A DNA stretch of 64,000 nt from Pseudomonadota bacterium (GTDB taxonomy: Bacteria > Pseudomonadota > Alphaproteobacteria > Rhizobiales > Xanthobacteraceae): positions 62,001 through 126,000 of the forward strand of contig JAFECJ010000003.1 of assembly GCA_018242205.1 (NCBI GenBank), read 5' to 3'. Shown in pieces: positions 55,419 through 64,000 of this stretch. Position 1 is the stretch's first letter. Each line of letters opens with the position of its first letter. The notes beneath the pieces are model-generated. The model was given only the letters and a program-made list of their open reading frames with translations. It made no database searches and was not told where the DNA came from. The translations under genes were made by a program, and so were the position numbers.

Positions 55419-55910
55419 TTACGGCTTTTGGGGCATGGCAATCCGCCGGCCGACCGCGGCGGGAACGGGCAGGGCGGCATGGGCCGCCTGCATGCGGGCG
55501 AACGCCGCCATGACCGTCTCGGGGAACGGCGCGACCTTCTTGGCCGTCATGTCGACATGCACCGTCATGGTCTCGCAGGTCGCCGACACCCAGCCTTCGG
55601 TGGCGTGGAGAAGTTCCTCGTAGACGTGGAAGCGCTTGGCGTCATAGCCGATGAGCTGCGCCGTGATGCGCAGTGGCGCGTCGATATGCACCTCGCGCAG
55701 GTAGCGCACATGGCTCTCGACGACCATGGTCGAATGCTTCGTCGCCGCGAGATAGTCGGGGCCGAGGCCGAGCGGCAGATAGAATTCATCGATCGCGCGG
55801 TCGAACAGCACGTTGTAATAAGCGACGTTGAGGTGGCCGTTATAATCGATCCAGGCCGGCTCGATCGCCATCACCGAGGACAAAAATGGCGCCGGTATTG
55901 AGTCGGGCAT
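55419..55910 (-). CDS. Acyl-CoA thioesterase, hot-dog fold (4HBT-like)
   Basis: A 163-residue single-domain protein with the hot-dog helix motif WIDYNGHLNVAYYNVLFDRA, in which the Asp/Asn-Gly-His pattern is the 4-hydroxybenzoyl-CoA thioesterase type active region, followed by HSTMVVESHVRYLREV and FHVYEELLHATEG strands. It probably hydrolyses a short or medium acyl-CoA; carnitine-metabolism thioesterases look similar. AGGAGG precedes the ATG at 55910 by five bases. It is divergent from the YcjX gene. Confidence 0.88.
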   Translation of the reverse strand: MPDSIPAPFLSSVMAIEPAWIDYNGHLNVAYYNVLFDRAIDEFYLPLGLGPDYLAATKHSTMVVESHVRYLREVHIDAPLRITAQLIGYDAKRFHVYEELLHATEGWVSATCETMTVHVDMTAKKVAPFPETVMAAFARMQAAHAALPVPAAVGRRIAMPQKP

Positions 55911-55977
55911 CGGGCCTCCTGCCACGCAAAACAATCCCTATCTATAATAGAGTGTGCGGCGCTTCCACTGGGGCATC

Positions 55978-57435
55978 ATGGCGAAAATACCGATCATCGG
56001 CGATATTACGGTTTTACGAGATTTGCCGGACTGGCTCGGCGAGGCGGCCAATCTCACCGAACTGGCGAAAGGCTCGACCGTCTGGCTCGCGGCGACGGGG
56101 CTGTCGCGCGCCGGCAAGACGGTGTTCATCACCTCGCTTGTCCACAATCTCTTATCCGCGCTGCATAACCCGAACCGCATGCCGCTCCTCAAAGCGGTCG
56201 GCGAAGGCCGGCTGTTGGCGGCGCAGCTCGAAGCGGTGCGCGCCCACACGCTGCCGCGCTTTCCCTATGCCGCCAATATCGAGGCGATGGCCGGGACGCC
56301 GGCGGTGTGGCCGGAGCCGACCGCCGACATCAGCGAGATCGGTATCGACATCCGTTTCGCACCGACCGGTCTCATCGGCCAGTTGCTCGGCCCGATCAGC
56401 GGCCACGCCGCGACGTTGAAACTGCGCATTGTCGATTATCCGGGCGAATGGCTGCTCGACCTGCCGCTGCTGTCGCAGAGTTACGCGGAATGGTCGCGCA
56501 CGACGCTTGGCTTATGGAAGCGCGGCTTGCGCGCCGACCTGGCGCGCGACTACGTCGCTTTCATCGCCGAACATCCGGCGACCGAGACCGCCGCCGACGC
56601 CGTGGCCAAACAGGCGCACGATCTTTACCGCGCGCTGCTGGTTACCGCGCGTGACAAGCATGGCCTGAGCTATCTGCAGCCCGGCCGCTTCGTGCGGCCG
56701 GGCGCGCTGGCCGACGCGCCTTATCTGTGGTTCGCGCCGCTCGAGGTGCCGCAAGGCACGGATCGCTTCGCCGCCGGCTCGCTCGGCGCGCTGATGGCTG
56801 AGCGCTACGAGGTCTACAAGCGCGAGGTGGTCGAGAAATTCTACGCCGATTATTTCCGCAACTACGCGCGGCAGATCGTGCTGGTCGATGTGTTAGGGGC
56901 GCTGCTCGCCGGCCGCGAGGCCTTCGAGGACACGCGGCTCGCCACCGAAGCCATCCTGCAGAGTTTCCGCTACGGGCAGCACAACATCCTGACGCGGCTG
57001 CTCGGCGCCTCGCGCGTCGAGAAGGTGCTGTTCGCCGCCACCAAGGCCGACCACATCCCCGACAGCCAGCGCGAACACATGAGCATGCTGCTGCGTCACA
57101 TGGCGGCCCTGCCGGTGCTGACGGCGCGCGGCCGCGACGCCGATATCGACGTCATGTCGATCGCCTCCGTCGCCTCCACCGTCGAGGCGACGCAGCAGGT
57201 CGACGGCCGCGAGGTCGAGGTCGTGGTCGGCCGCAAGGTCGGCGCCGCGAAACAGGCCAAGTTTCTCAGTGGCGAAGTGCCGGTACGGCCGCCGCGACCC
57301 GATGAATGGGGCGCGCCATTCCTCGACGTGCCGGTGTTCGAGCCGCCGCTGATCGACCCGGCGCCGGTCGACGGCATCCCGCACATCAATCTCGATCTGG
57401 CGCTCGATTATCTCATCGGAGATCGGCTGCAATGA
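55978..57435 (+). CDS. YcjX-family P-loop protein (DUF463)
   Basis: A 485-residue predicted NTPase of the YcjX family. It has a P-loop-like GLSRAGKTVFITSLVHNLL (about 40-58), the conserved RIVDYPGEWLLDLPLL block and a later ATKADHIP motif that resembles the TKxD nucleotide-specificity motif. In enterobacteria ycjX is a stress gene linked to ycjF, and the same pair occurs here. The ATG at 55978 was chosen; a GTG at 55954 is possible. Its stop overlaps the next start. Confidence 0.9.
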   Translation: MAKIPIIGDITVLRDLPDWLGEAANLTELAKGSTVWLAATGLSRAGKTVFITSLVHNLLSALHNPNRMPLLKAVGEGRLLAAQLEAVRAHTLPRFPYAANIEAMAGTPAVWPEPTADISEIGIDIRFAPTGLIGQLLGPISGHAATLKLRIVDYPGEWLLDLPLLSQSYAEWSRTTLGLWKRGLRADLARDYVAFIAEHPATETAADAVAKQAHDLYRALLVTARDKHGLSYLQPGRFVRPGALADAPYLWFAPLEVPQGTDRFAAGSLGALMAERYEVYKREVVEKFYADYFRNYARQIVLVDVLGALLAGREAFEDTRLATEAILQSFRYGQHNILTRLLGASRVEKVLFAATKADHIPDSQREHMSMLLRHMAALPVLTARGRDADIDVMSIASVASTVEATQQVDGREVEVVVGRKVGAAKQAKFLSGEVPVRPPRPDEWGAPFLDVPVFEPPLIDPAPVDGIPHINLDLALDYLIGDRLQ

Positions 57436-58472
57436 GCGACCCGCGCGATCCGCAGAGCCGTCCGTTCGTCATCGAAGAAGACGTGCTCGACGCCGGCAAG
57501 TCGGCACGGCCGTCATCGCCGATGGTGTTCGCTACAGAGGAGACCGAGCGCGTGGTGCCGCGCGAGCGTGCCATGGTCTCGCCGGCGCCGCCCACGCCGC
57601 GCAAGCGCGATGGCTGGCGGCGGCTCGGCTTCTGGGCGATCGGTATTGGCATTGCCGGCTGGATCGGCGTCGATGCCTGGCAGTGGATCTCCGACGCTTT
57701 CATGCGTAGCGCGACGCAGGGCTGGGTGGCGAGCAGTGTGGTCGGCATCGGCGTTGCCGGCGCACTCCTGATTATCGGTCGCGAATTGCGCAGTTTCTGG
57801 AAACTGACCAGCGTCGAAGAGAACCAGCGCCGTCTCACCGACAAAGCGTTGCGCCCTGCCGAGATGCGCGCCGCGATCCGCGACGTGCTCGCCGTGGTGC
57901 CGAAAGATCGCGAGACCACGGCCGCGATCGAGAACTATCAGCGCCAGCTGCAGCAACACCATACACCGGCGCAGCAGCTCGAGATGCTGTCGCGCACGGT
58001 GATGGCGCCGCTCGACCGCCGCGCCGAAGCGGTCGTGCGCCGCTCGACCGCCGGCGGTTTCGGCATCACCGCGGTGTCGCCGACGGCGTTGACCGACGTG
58101 GTGTTCTTCGTCGCCATGGCGGTGCGCATGGTGCGTGGCGTCGCTTCGGTTTACGGCCACCGTCCGACCGCGGCGGCGACGGTGCATCTGCTGCGCCGGC
58201 TGGTCGTCGAGGCGGGGCGTCTCGGTGCCGTCGATCTCGCCGGCATGACGCTCAGCCAGCATCTCGGCGGCGCCATCGCCGAACGCATCGCCGCCGGCAC
58301 CGCGGAATCGATGTATGCCGGCCAGCGCATGGCCCGCATCGGCCTCATCACCATGGCCATGTGCCGGCCGGTTCCCTTCGAGCCGAACGAGGTGCCCGGC
58401 CTGTTCTCGTCGCTGATCGGCAACCTTTTCGGCCGTAAAGCCGGGTCCGACAGGGCGGCGGGCGAGAAATAA
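57432..58472 (+). CDS. YcjF-family membrane protein (TIGR01620/DUF697)
   Basis: A 346-residue protein with a polar N-terminal region, two transmembrane helices (LGFWAIGIGIAGWIGVDAW about 70-90 and SSVVGIGVAGALLIIGREL about 110-128) and a C-terminal DUF697-like domain (TALTDVVFFVAMAVRMVRGVA, VHLLRRLVVEAG). The start overlaps the ycjX stop (ATGA). YcjF partners with YcjX in other bacteria; the function is not established. Confidence 0.9.
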   Translation: MSDPRDPQSRPFVIEEDVLDAGKSARPSSPMVFATEETERVVPRERAMVSPAPPTPRKRDGWRRLGFWAIGIGIAGWIGVDAWQWISDAFMRSATQGWVASSVVGIGVAGALLIIGRELRSFWKLTSVEENQRRLTDKALRPAEMRAAIRDVLAVVPKDRETTAAIENYQRQLQQHHTPAQQLEMLSRTVMAPLDRRAEAVVRRSTAGGFGITAVSPTALTDVVFFVAMAVRMVRGVASVYGHRPTAAATVHLLRRLVVEAGRLGAVDLAGMTLSQHLGGAIAERIAAGTAESMYAGQRMARIGLITMAMCRPVPFEPNEVPGLFSSLIGNLFGRKAGSDRAAGEK

Positions 58473-58566
58473 TCCACAACGCGGCCGCCGCGTTAACCAA
58501 TTCTTAACTAAGTGGTCCTCCGGCCGAGGCCCTCGGCTATCTTCGCCTGGCTAAGGAGCGGCCAGG

Positions 58567-58782
58567 ATGACGAGCCAGATTGCGGCGGCCAGAAACGCCT
58601 TCACCAAGATCGCCTCGATCGGCGTCTCGATCGATTTAGCGGCTGCGCGAGCCGTGCTGCGGGTCGGCGCGAAGGGCGCCTTTCTTGTCATGCTGGCCCT
58701 GATGATCGTGGCCTACGCGGTTTCGGTGAGCCGGAGCCCGGCGCCGCCGCCCGAGCCGCTGCCCCCTTACATCTATTCCTGA
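58567..58782 (+). CDS. Small single-span membrane protein (71 aa)
   Basis: A 71-residue protein with a basic N-terminal helix, one transmembrane segment (GAFLVMLALMIVAYAVSVS) and a Pro-rich tail (PAPPPEPLPPYIYS). AAGGAG lies upstream of the ATG. It follows the YcjF gene by 94 bases and precedes the oxidase gene. No family was recognised; the strong helix and ribosome site support a real gene. Confidence 0.65.
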   Translation: MTSQIAAARNAFTKIASIGVSIDLAAARAVLRVGAKGAFLVMLALMIVAYAVSVSRSPAPPPEPLPPYIYS

Positions 58783-58866
58783 CGGTACGGGCGGCGGCCG
58801 CCAACGCTTGACGTCGGCCCCGCGCCCCGACACGGTGCCGCGTCCAACCGAAGCCGGGGCCTCGCC

Positions 58867-60279
58867 GTGACCACCGATACCGTTGCCGAACCATCCAGCC
58901 CGACTCGTTTTGCCACCGCCATCGCCGATCTGACGGCGGCCTTCGGCAATCGCGTCGTCACCTCCCGCGCGGTGCGCGAGCAGCACGGCAATACCGTGAC
59001 CTGGATCGCCAATCAGGCGCCGGATGCGGTGGTCTATCCGCAGTCGACCGAGGACGTGCAGCAGATCGTGCGCATTTGCGCCAAGTACAAGATGCCGATC
59101 ATTCCGTTCGGCACCGGCTCGTCGCTCGAAGGTCACGTCAACGCGCCGCAGGGCGGCGTGTCGATCGACTTCCGCGACATGAACAAGCTCATCGCGGTGC
59201 ATGCCGAGGATCTCGATTGCGTCGTACAGGCCGGCATCACTCGCAAGGAGCTCAACGAGCAACTGCGCGATTCCGGTCTGTTCTTCCCGATCGATCCCGG
59301 TGCCAATGCCTCGCTCGGCGGCATGGCATCGACGCGCGCCTCCGGCACCAATGCGGTGCGCTACGGCACGATGAAGGACAACGTGCTGACCATGAAGGTG
59401 GTGCTGGCGAATGGCGAGGTGATCGACACCGCGCGCCGCGCCAAGAAGACTTCGGCCGGTTACGATCTCACGCGGCTGATGGTGGGCTCCGAAGGAACGC
59501 TCGGCGTCATCACCGAATTGACGCTGAAGCTTTCGGGAATTCCCGAGGCGATCTCCGGCGGCCGCTGCCCGTTCCCATCGGTCGAAGCGGCGTGCAACGC
59601 CGCGATCCTCACCATCCAGAGCGGCATTCCGGTGGCGCGCATCGAGTTGCTCGACGCCTTGCAGGTGAAGGCGCTCAATCTCGGCTCCAAGATGGGGCTG
59701 CCGGAAACCACGCTGCTGCTGATGGAATTCCACGGCACCGAAGCCTCGGTGAAGGAGCAGGCTGAACGCTTCGGGGAGATCGCCGCCGAGTTCGGCGGCG
59801 GACCGTTCGTCTGGACGGCGCAGGCCGAGGAGCGCACCAAATTGTGGGAGGCGCGGCACAACGCAGCGTTCTCCAACTTCCAATTGCGTCCCGGTGCGGC
59901 GATGATCGCGACCGACGTTTGCGTGCCGATTTCGCGGCTCGCCGAATGTGTCACCGAAACGCAGGCGGACATCGAGGAGAGCCGCATCGTCGCGCCGATC
60001 GTCGGCCATGTCGGCGACGGCAATTTCCACCTCACCATGCTTGTCGATATCAACGATCCGGACGAGGTCAGGCGCGCCAAGGCGCTGTCCGACCGTCTGG
60101 TCAAGCGCGCGCTGGCGATGGACGGCACCGCGACCGGCGAACACGGCGTCGGCCAGGGCAAGATGAAGTACATGGAGGTCGAGCACGGCGCCGCCGCGGT
60201 CGCGGCGATGCGCGCCATCAAGCAGGCGCTCGACCCGCAGAACATCCTCAATCCGGGCAAGATGCTGCCGGCGGGCTGA
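58867..60279 (+). CDS. FAD-linked 2-hydroxyacid dehydrogenase (D-lactate dehydrogenase/GlcD type)
   Basis: A 470-residue flavoprotein with a VAO-type FAD-binding domain (PFGTGSSLEGH, DPGANASLGGMASTRASGTNAVRYGTM, GSEGTLGVIT) and a C-terminal oxidase domain with the metal-site pattern GHVGDGNFH and GEHGVGQGK. This fits the cytochrome-dependent D-lactate dehydrogenase and glycolate oxidase GlcD group, which oxidise D-2-hydroxyacids to 2-oxoacids. The GTG start at 58867 is the first in frame. It appears alone, without glcE/glcF, favouring the LDHD type. Confidence 0.92.
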   Translation: MTTDTVAEPSSPTRFATAIADLTAAFGNRVVTSRAVREQHGNTVTWIANQAPDAVVYPQSTEDVQQIVRICAKYKMPIIPFGTGSSLEGHVNAPQGGVSIDFRDMNKLIAVHAEDLDCVVQAGITRKELNEQLRDSGLFFPIDPGANASLGGMASTRASGTNAVRYGTMKDNVLTMKVVLANGEVIDTARRAKKTSAGYDLTRLMVGSEGTLGVITELTLKLSGIPEAISGGRCPFPSVEAACNAAILTIQSGIPVARIELLDALQVKALNLGSKMGLPETTLLLMEFHGTEASVKEQAERFGEIAAEFGGGPFVWTAQAEERTKLWEARHNAAFSNFQLRPGAAMIATDVCVPISRLAECVTETQADIEESRIVAPIVGHVGDGNFHLTMLVDINDPDEVRRAKALSDRLVKRALAMDGTATGEHGVGQGKMKYMEVEHGAAAVAAMRAIKQALDPQNILNPGKMLPAG

Positions 60280-60313
60280 CGGACTTGTCTCGGGCGCCGA
60301 CAATCATCCGCGT

Positions 60314-60356
60314 CATCCTGAGGAGCGCGCCGTTTGGCGCGCGTCTCGAAGGATGG
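60314..60356. repeat. Dispersed intergenic repeat (family A, single unit)
   Basis: CATCCTGAGGAGCGCGCC and GGCGCGCGTCTCGAAGGATG form one unit around TTT, the same plan as each half of the element at 42178-42273. Confidence 0.8.
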
Positions 60357-60486
60357 GGCCGGTTGAGGTCCGAACTCTGTTTTGCCTCCCGACATAGATT
60401 TGCCAACGGATTCCGCGAATAATGCCTTATATTGCCATGCGGTAGGGCGCGCCGGCCGGGGGCCGCGGCGTGCCGCGGGAGTTGGC

Positions 60487-63400
60487 GTGCAGACAACCTT
60501 ACTGGGATTGGCGATTGCGATCATTCTGGCGCTGGTAGCGGCGCTGGTCGGGCCGCTGCTGATCGACTGGAATGGCTATCGAACGATATTCGAAACCCAG
60601 GCCAGTCACGTGCTGGGCGCGCCGGTGCGCGTCGGCGGGGCAGTCGATCTGCGGCTCCTGCCGTCGCCGCGGCTGACGCTCAACGACATCCAGGTCGGCG
60701 CGCCGGGCGGTAAAGGGGCCGACGAGAGCATCAAGGCGCGCTCGCTCGCGATTGAATTCGCTCTGGCGCCGCTGTTGCGCGGCGACTGGCGCGCGACCGA
60801 GCTGACGATCGCCGGGCCGCGAATCAATCTGGCCGCCGACGCCGCCGGCCACGTGCGAACGCCGGGCCTGGCCTTCGCCTTCAATCCCGACGATCTCACC
60901 ATCGACAAGCTCGGCATCGAGGACGGCACGGTGACGATCAACGAGCCGGATGGCGCCAAGCTGTCGTTCGAGCGCGTCTGGTTCAACGGCGAGGCGCGCT
61001 CGCTGCTCGGTCCGTTCAAGGGCGAGGGCGCGGCGACCATCGGCGGCGAACTCTATCCCTATCGTCTGTCTTCCGGTCGTTACAATGAAGACGGCACCGT
61101 GAAGGTCCGACTCAATGTCGACCCAGTCAGCCGCCCGCTCAGCATCGAGACGGACGGCGTCCTGACGCTCACCGGGGTGCCGCAGTTCGAAGGCACGCTC
61201 AAGCTCGCCAAGCCTGTCGGCATTGCGCAGAAGGGCGGTGGCCGCCTGACCCAGCCCTGGCGCGTCCGGTCCAAGCTCAAGGCCAATGCGCAATCGGCGC
61301 TGCTGGAGCAACTCGAATTTCTTTACGGCTCGGAAGAGCAGGGACTGAAGCTCACGGGCGATGCCGATTTCAGGTTCGGCAGGAAGCCACGCTTCGAAGG
61401 CGTGCTGTCGGGCCGCCAGATCGATCTCGACCGCGTGCTCGCGGCGGAGAACGGTGGACGTCCACCGCCGGCCGCGGCGATCCGCGACCTGATCCAGCTT
61501 GGTGGCGGCGCCTTCGCGCCGTCCTTCCCGATTTCGATCGGTCTCGGCATCGACCAGGTGACGCTCGGCGGCAACGTGGTGCAGAACCTGCGCGGCGATC
61601 TGTCGAGCGACGCCAGCGGCTGGAACCTCGACCGCTTCGAATTCCGCGCGCCGGGCTTTACCCAAGTGAAGTTGTCCGGTCATCTGGCGGTCGGCGCCGC
61701 CGGCGTCGCCTTCACCGGACCGGCCGAGATCGACGCCAACGATCCGAAGATGCTGGCGGCTTGGCTGGAAGGCCGCAGCGACAAGACGAAATCTTCCGCG
61801 CCGATCGATATCAGCCCCTTGAGCATTCGCGGTGATGTCACGCTCGGCAGTGAGAAGATCGCCATAGAAAGCCTGAAGGCGACGTTCGATCGCAAGGTCG
61901 TGTCCGGCCGCTTCGCCTATACGTTTGCCTCGCGCAGCGCGCCATCGAAGCTCGACGCCGCGCTCAACGCGCCGGATCTCGATCTTGACGCCACGCTCGG
62001 CTTCGGCATGGCACTGGTGTCCGGCTCGACGCTCGAGCGGCCTCGCGACATGACCATTGCGGTCGATATCGGCCGGGCCAGCGTCGGTGGCTTTTCCGGC
62101 CGCAACGCCAGCGCGCGGCTCAAGGTCGATGGTGACGGCTTGCAGATCGACAAGCTCAGCGTGGCCGACCTGGGCGGTGCGGCGTTTTCGGCGAGCGGCC
62201 GCATCGACACGCGCGCGGCGACGCCGCGCGGCAGCATCAATGTCGATCTCAACGCGCCCGACATGGCGCCGGTCTTCGCGCTGATGTCGCGCTTTGCGCC
62301 GGCGACGGTCGGCGCGCTCAGCGCCCATGCGACAGCGATGGCGCCTGCCAAATTGCAGGCGCGGTTGACCATCGACGGCGCGGCGCCGGGAATCGCCAGG
62401 CTCGGCGTGCAAGGCCGTCTCGGCGAGGTGCGGCTCACGCTCAACGGGCAAGGCAACGCCGCTGCCGACGTGCTCAGCCGCGGTGACCTCAAGATCGACG
62501 GCGCGCTCGAAGCCGATGACGGCAAGACGCTACTGGCGATGCTCGGGCTCGATAAAGCGTTCGCCACCGAGTCGGGACCGGCCTCGCTCAAGATTAACCT
62601 CATCGGTCCGGCGAATGGTGATCTTCGTCTCGATGCGCGCCTTGCCGCCAAGGGGCTCGAGGCCAAGGCGACCGGCACCGCGCGGCCTTTCGCCGCCGCG
62701 CCGACGGCGTCGCTGCACACCACGATTGCGCACGCGCGTCTCGCGCCATTGCGCGGCCGCGCCAATGGTGAGACCGCCACGCCGCCGCTTGCCTTCGACG
62801 GCAAGTTGACCTTGAGCGCCGAGCAATTGTCGGTCTCGGACGTCAATGCGACCGTGGGCGGCACGACGGTGCGTGGCCAATTGGCGATGACCTTGGCGTC
62901 GCCGCACCGGCTGTCCGGCGACATCGAAGCCGATAATGTCGACGCCGGCGGCTTGGTCGCCGTGGCGATCGGCATGCCTTCTGCGACCAAAGGCGCCGAC
63001 AACATCTGGACGTGGTCAAGCGAGCCATTCACCGATGGCGTCTTTGGCAACTATGCCGGAGCGGTGATGTTCAAGGCGCGGCGTTTGGATTTGACGTCGC
63101 GGATTGCCGCGCGCGAATTCAGCGCCAAGCTTGGCTTTGCCGATCGCGCATTGACGATCGGCGACATGGCCGGCGATATCGGCGGCGGCCGGCTCGGTGG
63201 CTCGATCGCCTGGCAGGACACCGATCTCGGTCTGAAGACCGAGGCGAAGGTTGCATTGAAAAACGCCGATGCTGCCGCGCTGCTACCGGCGGGCGCGCGA
63301 CCGCCGGTGACCGGTAAGCTCGATCTCTCGGCTGATTTCCACGGTTCCGGTCTGAGCCCGATCGCGCTCATCGGCTCGCTGCAGGGCGAGGGCACGGCAG

Positions 63401-64000
63401 TCCTCGTCGACGGGCAATTGGCCGGCCTCGATCCGCGCGCGTTCGATACCGTCACGCATGCCGTCGATCAGGGCGTCACCCTGGACAATGAGCGCATCGC
63501 CACCATCGTCACCAGGGCGTTGGATAGCGGGCAACTGCCGGTCAAGCGTGCCGAACTGACCTATGCCTTGAGCGCTGGGCAGTTGCGGCTGACGAAGTCG
63601 CAGGTCGACAGCGCCGCCGCCGACCTGAGCGTCACCGGCAATGTCGATCTCACCGATGGACTCATCGATGCGCGGCTGGTGCTGTCCGGTCATGACCGGG
63701 CGGCAGGTTCGCGGCCCGACATCTTCATGGCGCTCCGCGGCCTGGCTCCAGATCCGTCGCGCAGTGTTGATGTCTCGGCGCTGGCAGGCTGGCTCACCTT
63801 GCGCGCTGTCGAGAACCAGGCGAAGCGTTTGAAGGCGCTCGAAGCGGCCCGACCAAAACCGGCGCCGGCATCGCCGCCGCCAGCACCATCGCCGCCAGCC
63901 GCGACCGAACCGTCGCGAGGGTCCGATGCGAGCGGATCGATACCGGCGCCGTCGGCCGCACCGCCGGCGGTGCGCGCGCCGCCCAAAACGGAAATGGCGC
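60487..64000 (+). CDS. AsmA-family protein (3' end outside window)
   Basis: An open frame of at least 1171 codons that runs off the right edge. It starts with GTG after GGGAG and a single N-terminal membrane helix (TTLLGLAIAIILALVAALVG) followed by the AsmA-like DWNGYRTIFETQASHVLGAPV and repeated beta-rich segments (KLSGHLAVG, LDAALNAPDLDLDATLG, GDIGGGRLGGSIAW, VTGNVDLTDGLIDARLVLSG). The last visible part is Pro/Ala-rich. AsmA/TamB-like proteins are periplasmic bridge-like structures thought to move phospholipid to the outer membrane. Long antisense frames over this region are shadows. Confidence 0.92.
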   Translation, partial: MQTTLLGLAIAIILALVAALVGPLLIDWNGYRTIFETQASHVLGAPVRVGGAVDLRLLPSPRLTLNDIQVGAPGGKGADESIKARSLAIEFALAPLLRGDWRATELTIAGPRINLAADAAGHVRTPGLAFAFNPDDLTIDKLGIEDGTVTINEPDGAKLSFERVWFNGEARSLLGPFKGEGAATIGGELYPYRLSSGRYNEDGTVKVRLNVDPVSRPLSIETDGVLTLTGVPQFEGTLKLAKPVGIAQKGGGRLTQPWRVRSKLKANAQSALLEQLEFLYGSEEQGLKLTGDADFRFGRKPRFEGVLSGRQIDLDRVLAAENGGRPPPAAAIRDLIQLGGGAFAPSFPISIGLGIDQVTLGGNVVQNLRGDLSSDASGWNLDRFEFRAPGFTQVKLSGHLAVGAAGVAFTGPAEIDANDPKMLAAWLEGRSDKTKSSAPIDISPLSIRGDVTLGSEKIAIESLKATFDRKVVSGRFAYTFASRSAPSKLDAALNAPDLDLDATLGFGMALVSGSTLERPRDMTIAVDIGRASVGGFSGRNASARLKVDGDGLQIDKLSVADLGGAAFSASGRIDTRAATPRGSINVDLNAPDMAPVFALMSRFAPATVGALSAHATAMAPAKLQARLTIDGAAPGIARLGVQGRLGEVRLTLNGQGNAAADVLSRGDLKIDGALEADDGKTLLAMLGLDKAFATESGPASLKINLIGPANGDLRLDARLAAKGLEAKATGTARPFAAAPTASLHTTIAHARLAPLRGRANGETATPPLAFDGKLTLSAEQLSVSDVNATVGGTTVRGQLAMTLASPHRLSGDIEADNVDAGGLVAVAIGMPSATKGADNIWTWSSEPFTDGVFGNYAGAVMFKARRLDLTSRIAAREFSAKLGFADRALTIGDMAGDIGGGRLGGSIAWQDTDLGLKTEAKVALKNADAAALLPAGARPPVTGKLDLSADFHGSGLSPIALIGSLQGEGTAVLVDGQLAGLDPRAFDTVTHAVDQGVTLDNERIATIVTRALDSGQLPVKRAELTYALSAGQLRLTKSQVDSAAADLSVTGNVDLTDGLIDARLVLSGHDRAAGSRPDIFMALRGLAPDPSRSVDVSALAGWLTLRAVENQAKRLKALEAARPKPAPASPPPAPSPPAATEPSRGSDASGSIPAPSAAPPAVRAPPKTEMA

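Noticed and set aside
60499..63050. Long minus-strand frames opposite the AsmA gene
   Set aside because: The plus frame is open for more than 1100 codons with a membrane anchor and AsmA-like repeats; the minus frames are shadows.

Overview
The window is high-GC chromosomal DNA of an alphaproteobacterium of the order Hyphomicrobiales, most likely from the Bradyrhizobiaceae/Xanthobacteraceae neighbourhood. This is inferred from the gene order rsmH-ftsL-ftsI-murE-murF-mraY-murD-ftsW-murG-murC-murB-ddl-ftsQ-ftsA-ftsZ-lpxC-bamD-recN-ligA, the meso-diaminopimelate-type MurE, the long FtsZ linker, and several dispersed palindromic repeats of the kind common in these genomes. No 16S rRNA gene or other species-level marker is present, so the genus is not fixed.

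Layout. 1-2.4 kb: end of a TRAP carboxylate transporter (large permease, periplasmic binding protein). 2.4-4.5 kb: a tiny DUF3309 membrane protein and an OmpA-family envelope protein with a long Pro/Ala stretch. 4.6-8.7 kb: a soluble signalling module made of a HisKA-REC-adenylate cyclase, a PAS hybrid histidine kinase and a single-domain response regulator. 8.7-9.1 kb: the RNase P RNA gene on the minus strand. 9.2-13.2 kb: a small conserved protein, LysR and AraC regulators, a hypothetical protein, a VOC protein and a peptidoglycan amidase. 13.5-33.5 kb: the division and cell-wall (dcw) cluster, with translational coupling at many junctions, lacking mraZ and interrupted by two minus-strand genes (a small Cys-containing secreted protein and a DUF4239 membrane protein). 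33.8-42.2 kb: lpxC, bamD, recN, a reductive-dehalogenase-like corrinoid/Fe-S protein, ligA. 42.3-46.7 kb: aminopeptidase P, a small tandem-repeat protein, prmA, a 49-residue basic protein and an L,D-transpeptidase. 47.1-49.7 kb: an AT-richer single-gene island encoding a TIR-STAND-TPR protein, the best candidate for an undescribed immune system here. 49.9-55.3 kb: a small protein, a UvrD helicase whose reading frame carries two in-frame copies of a palindromic repeat, and a phospholipase-D-like protein. 55.4-64 kb: a thioesterase, a YcjX/YcjF pair, a small membrane protein, a GlcD/D-lactate dehydrogenase-type flavoprotein and the start of a large AsmA-family protein that leaves the window.

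How the genes work together: MurB-MurF and MraY/MurG build lipid II, Ddl supplies D-Ala-D-Ala, FtsW/FtsI polymerise and cross-link septal wall under FtsZ/FtsA/FtsQ/FtsL control, and LpxC and BamD couple this to outer-membrane assembly. The amidase, L,D-transpeptidase, OmpA and AsmA proteins act on the same envelope. UvrD, RecN and LigA are repair and replication functions.

All calls come from reading the sequence and from family knowledge; no database search was run.
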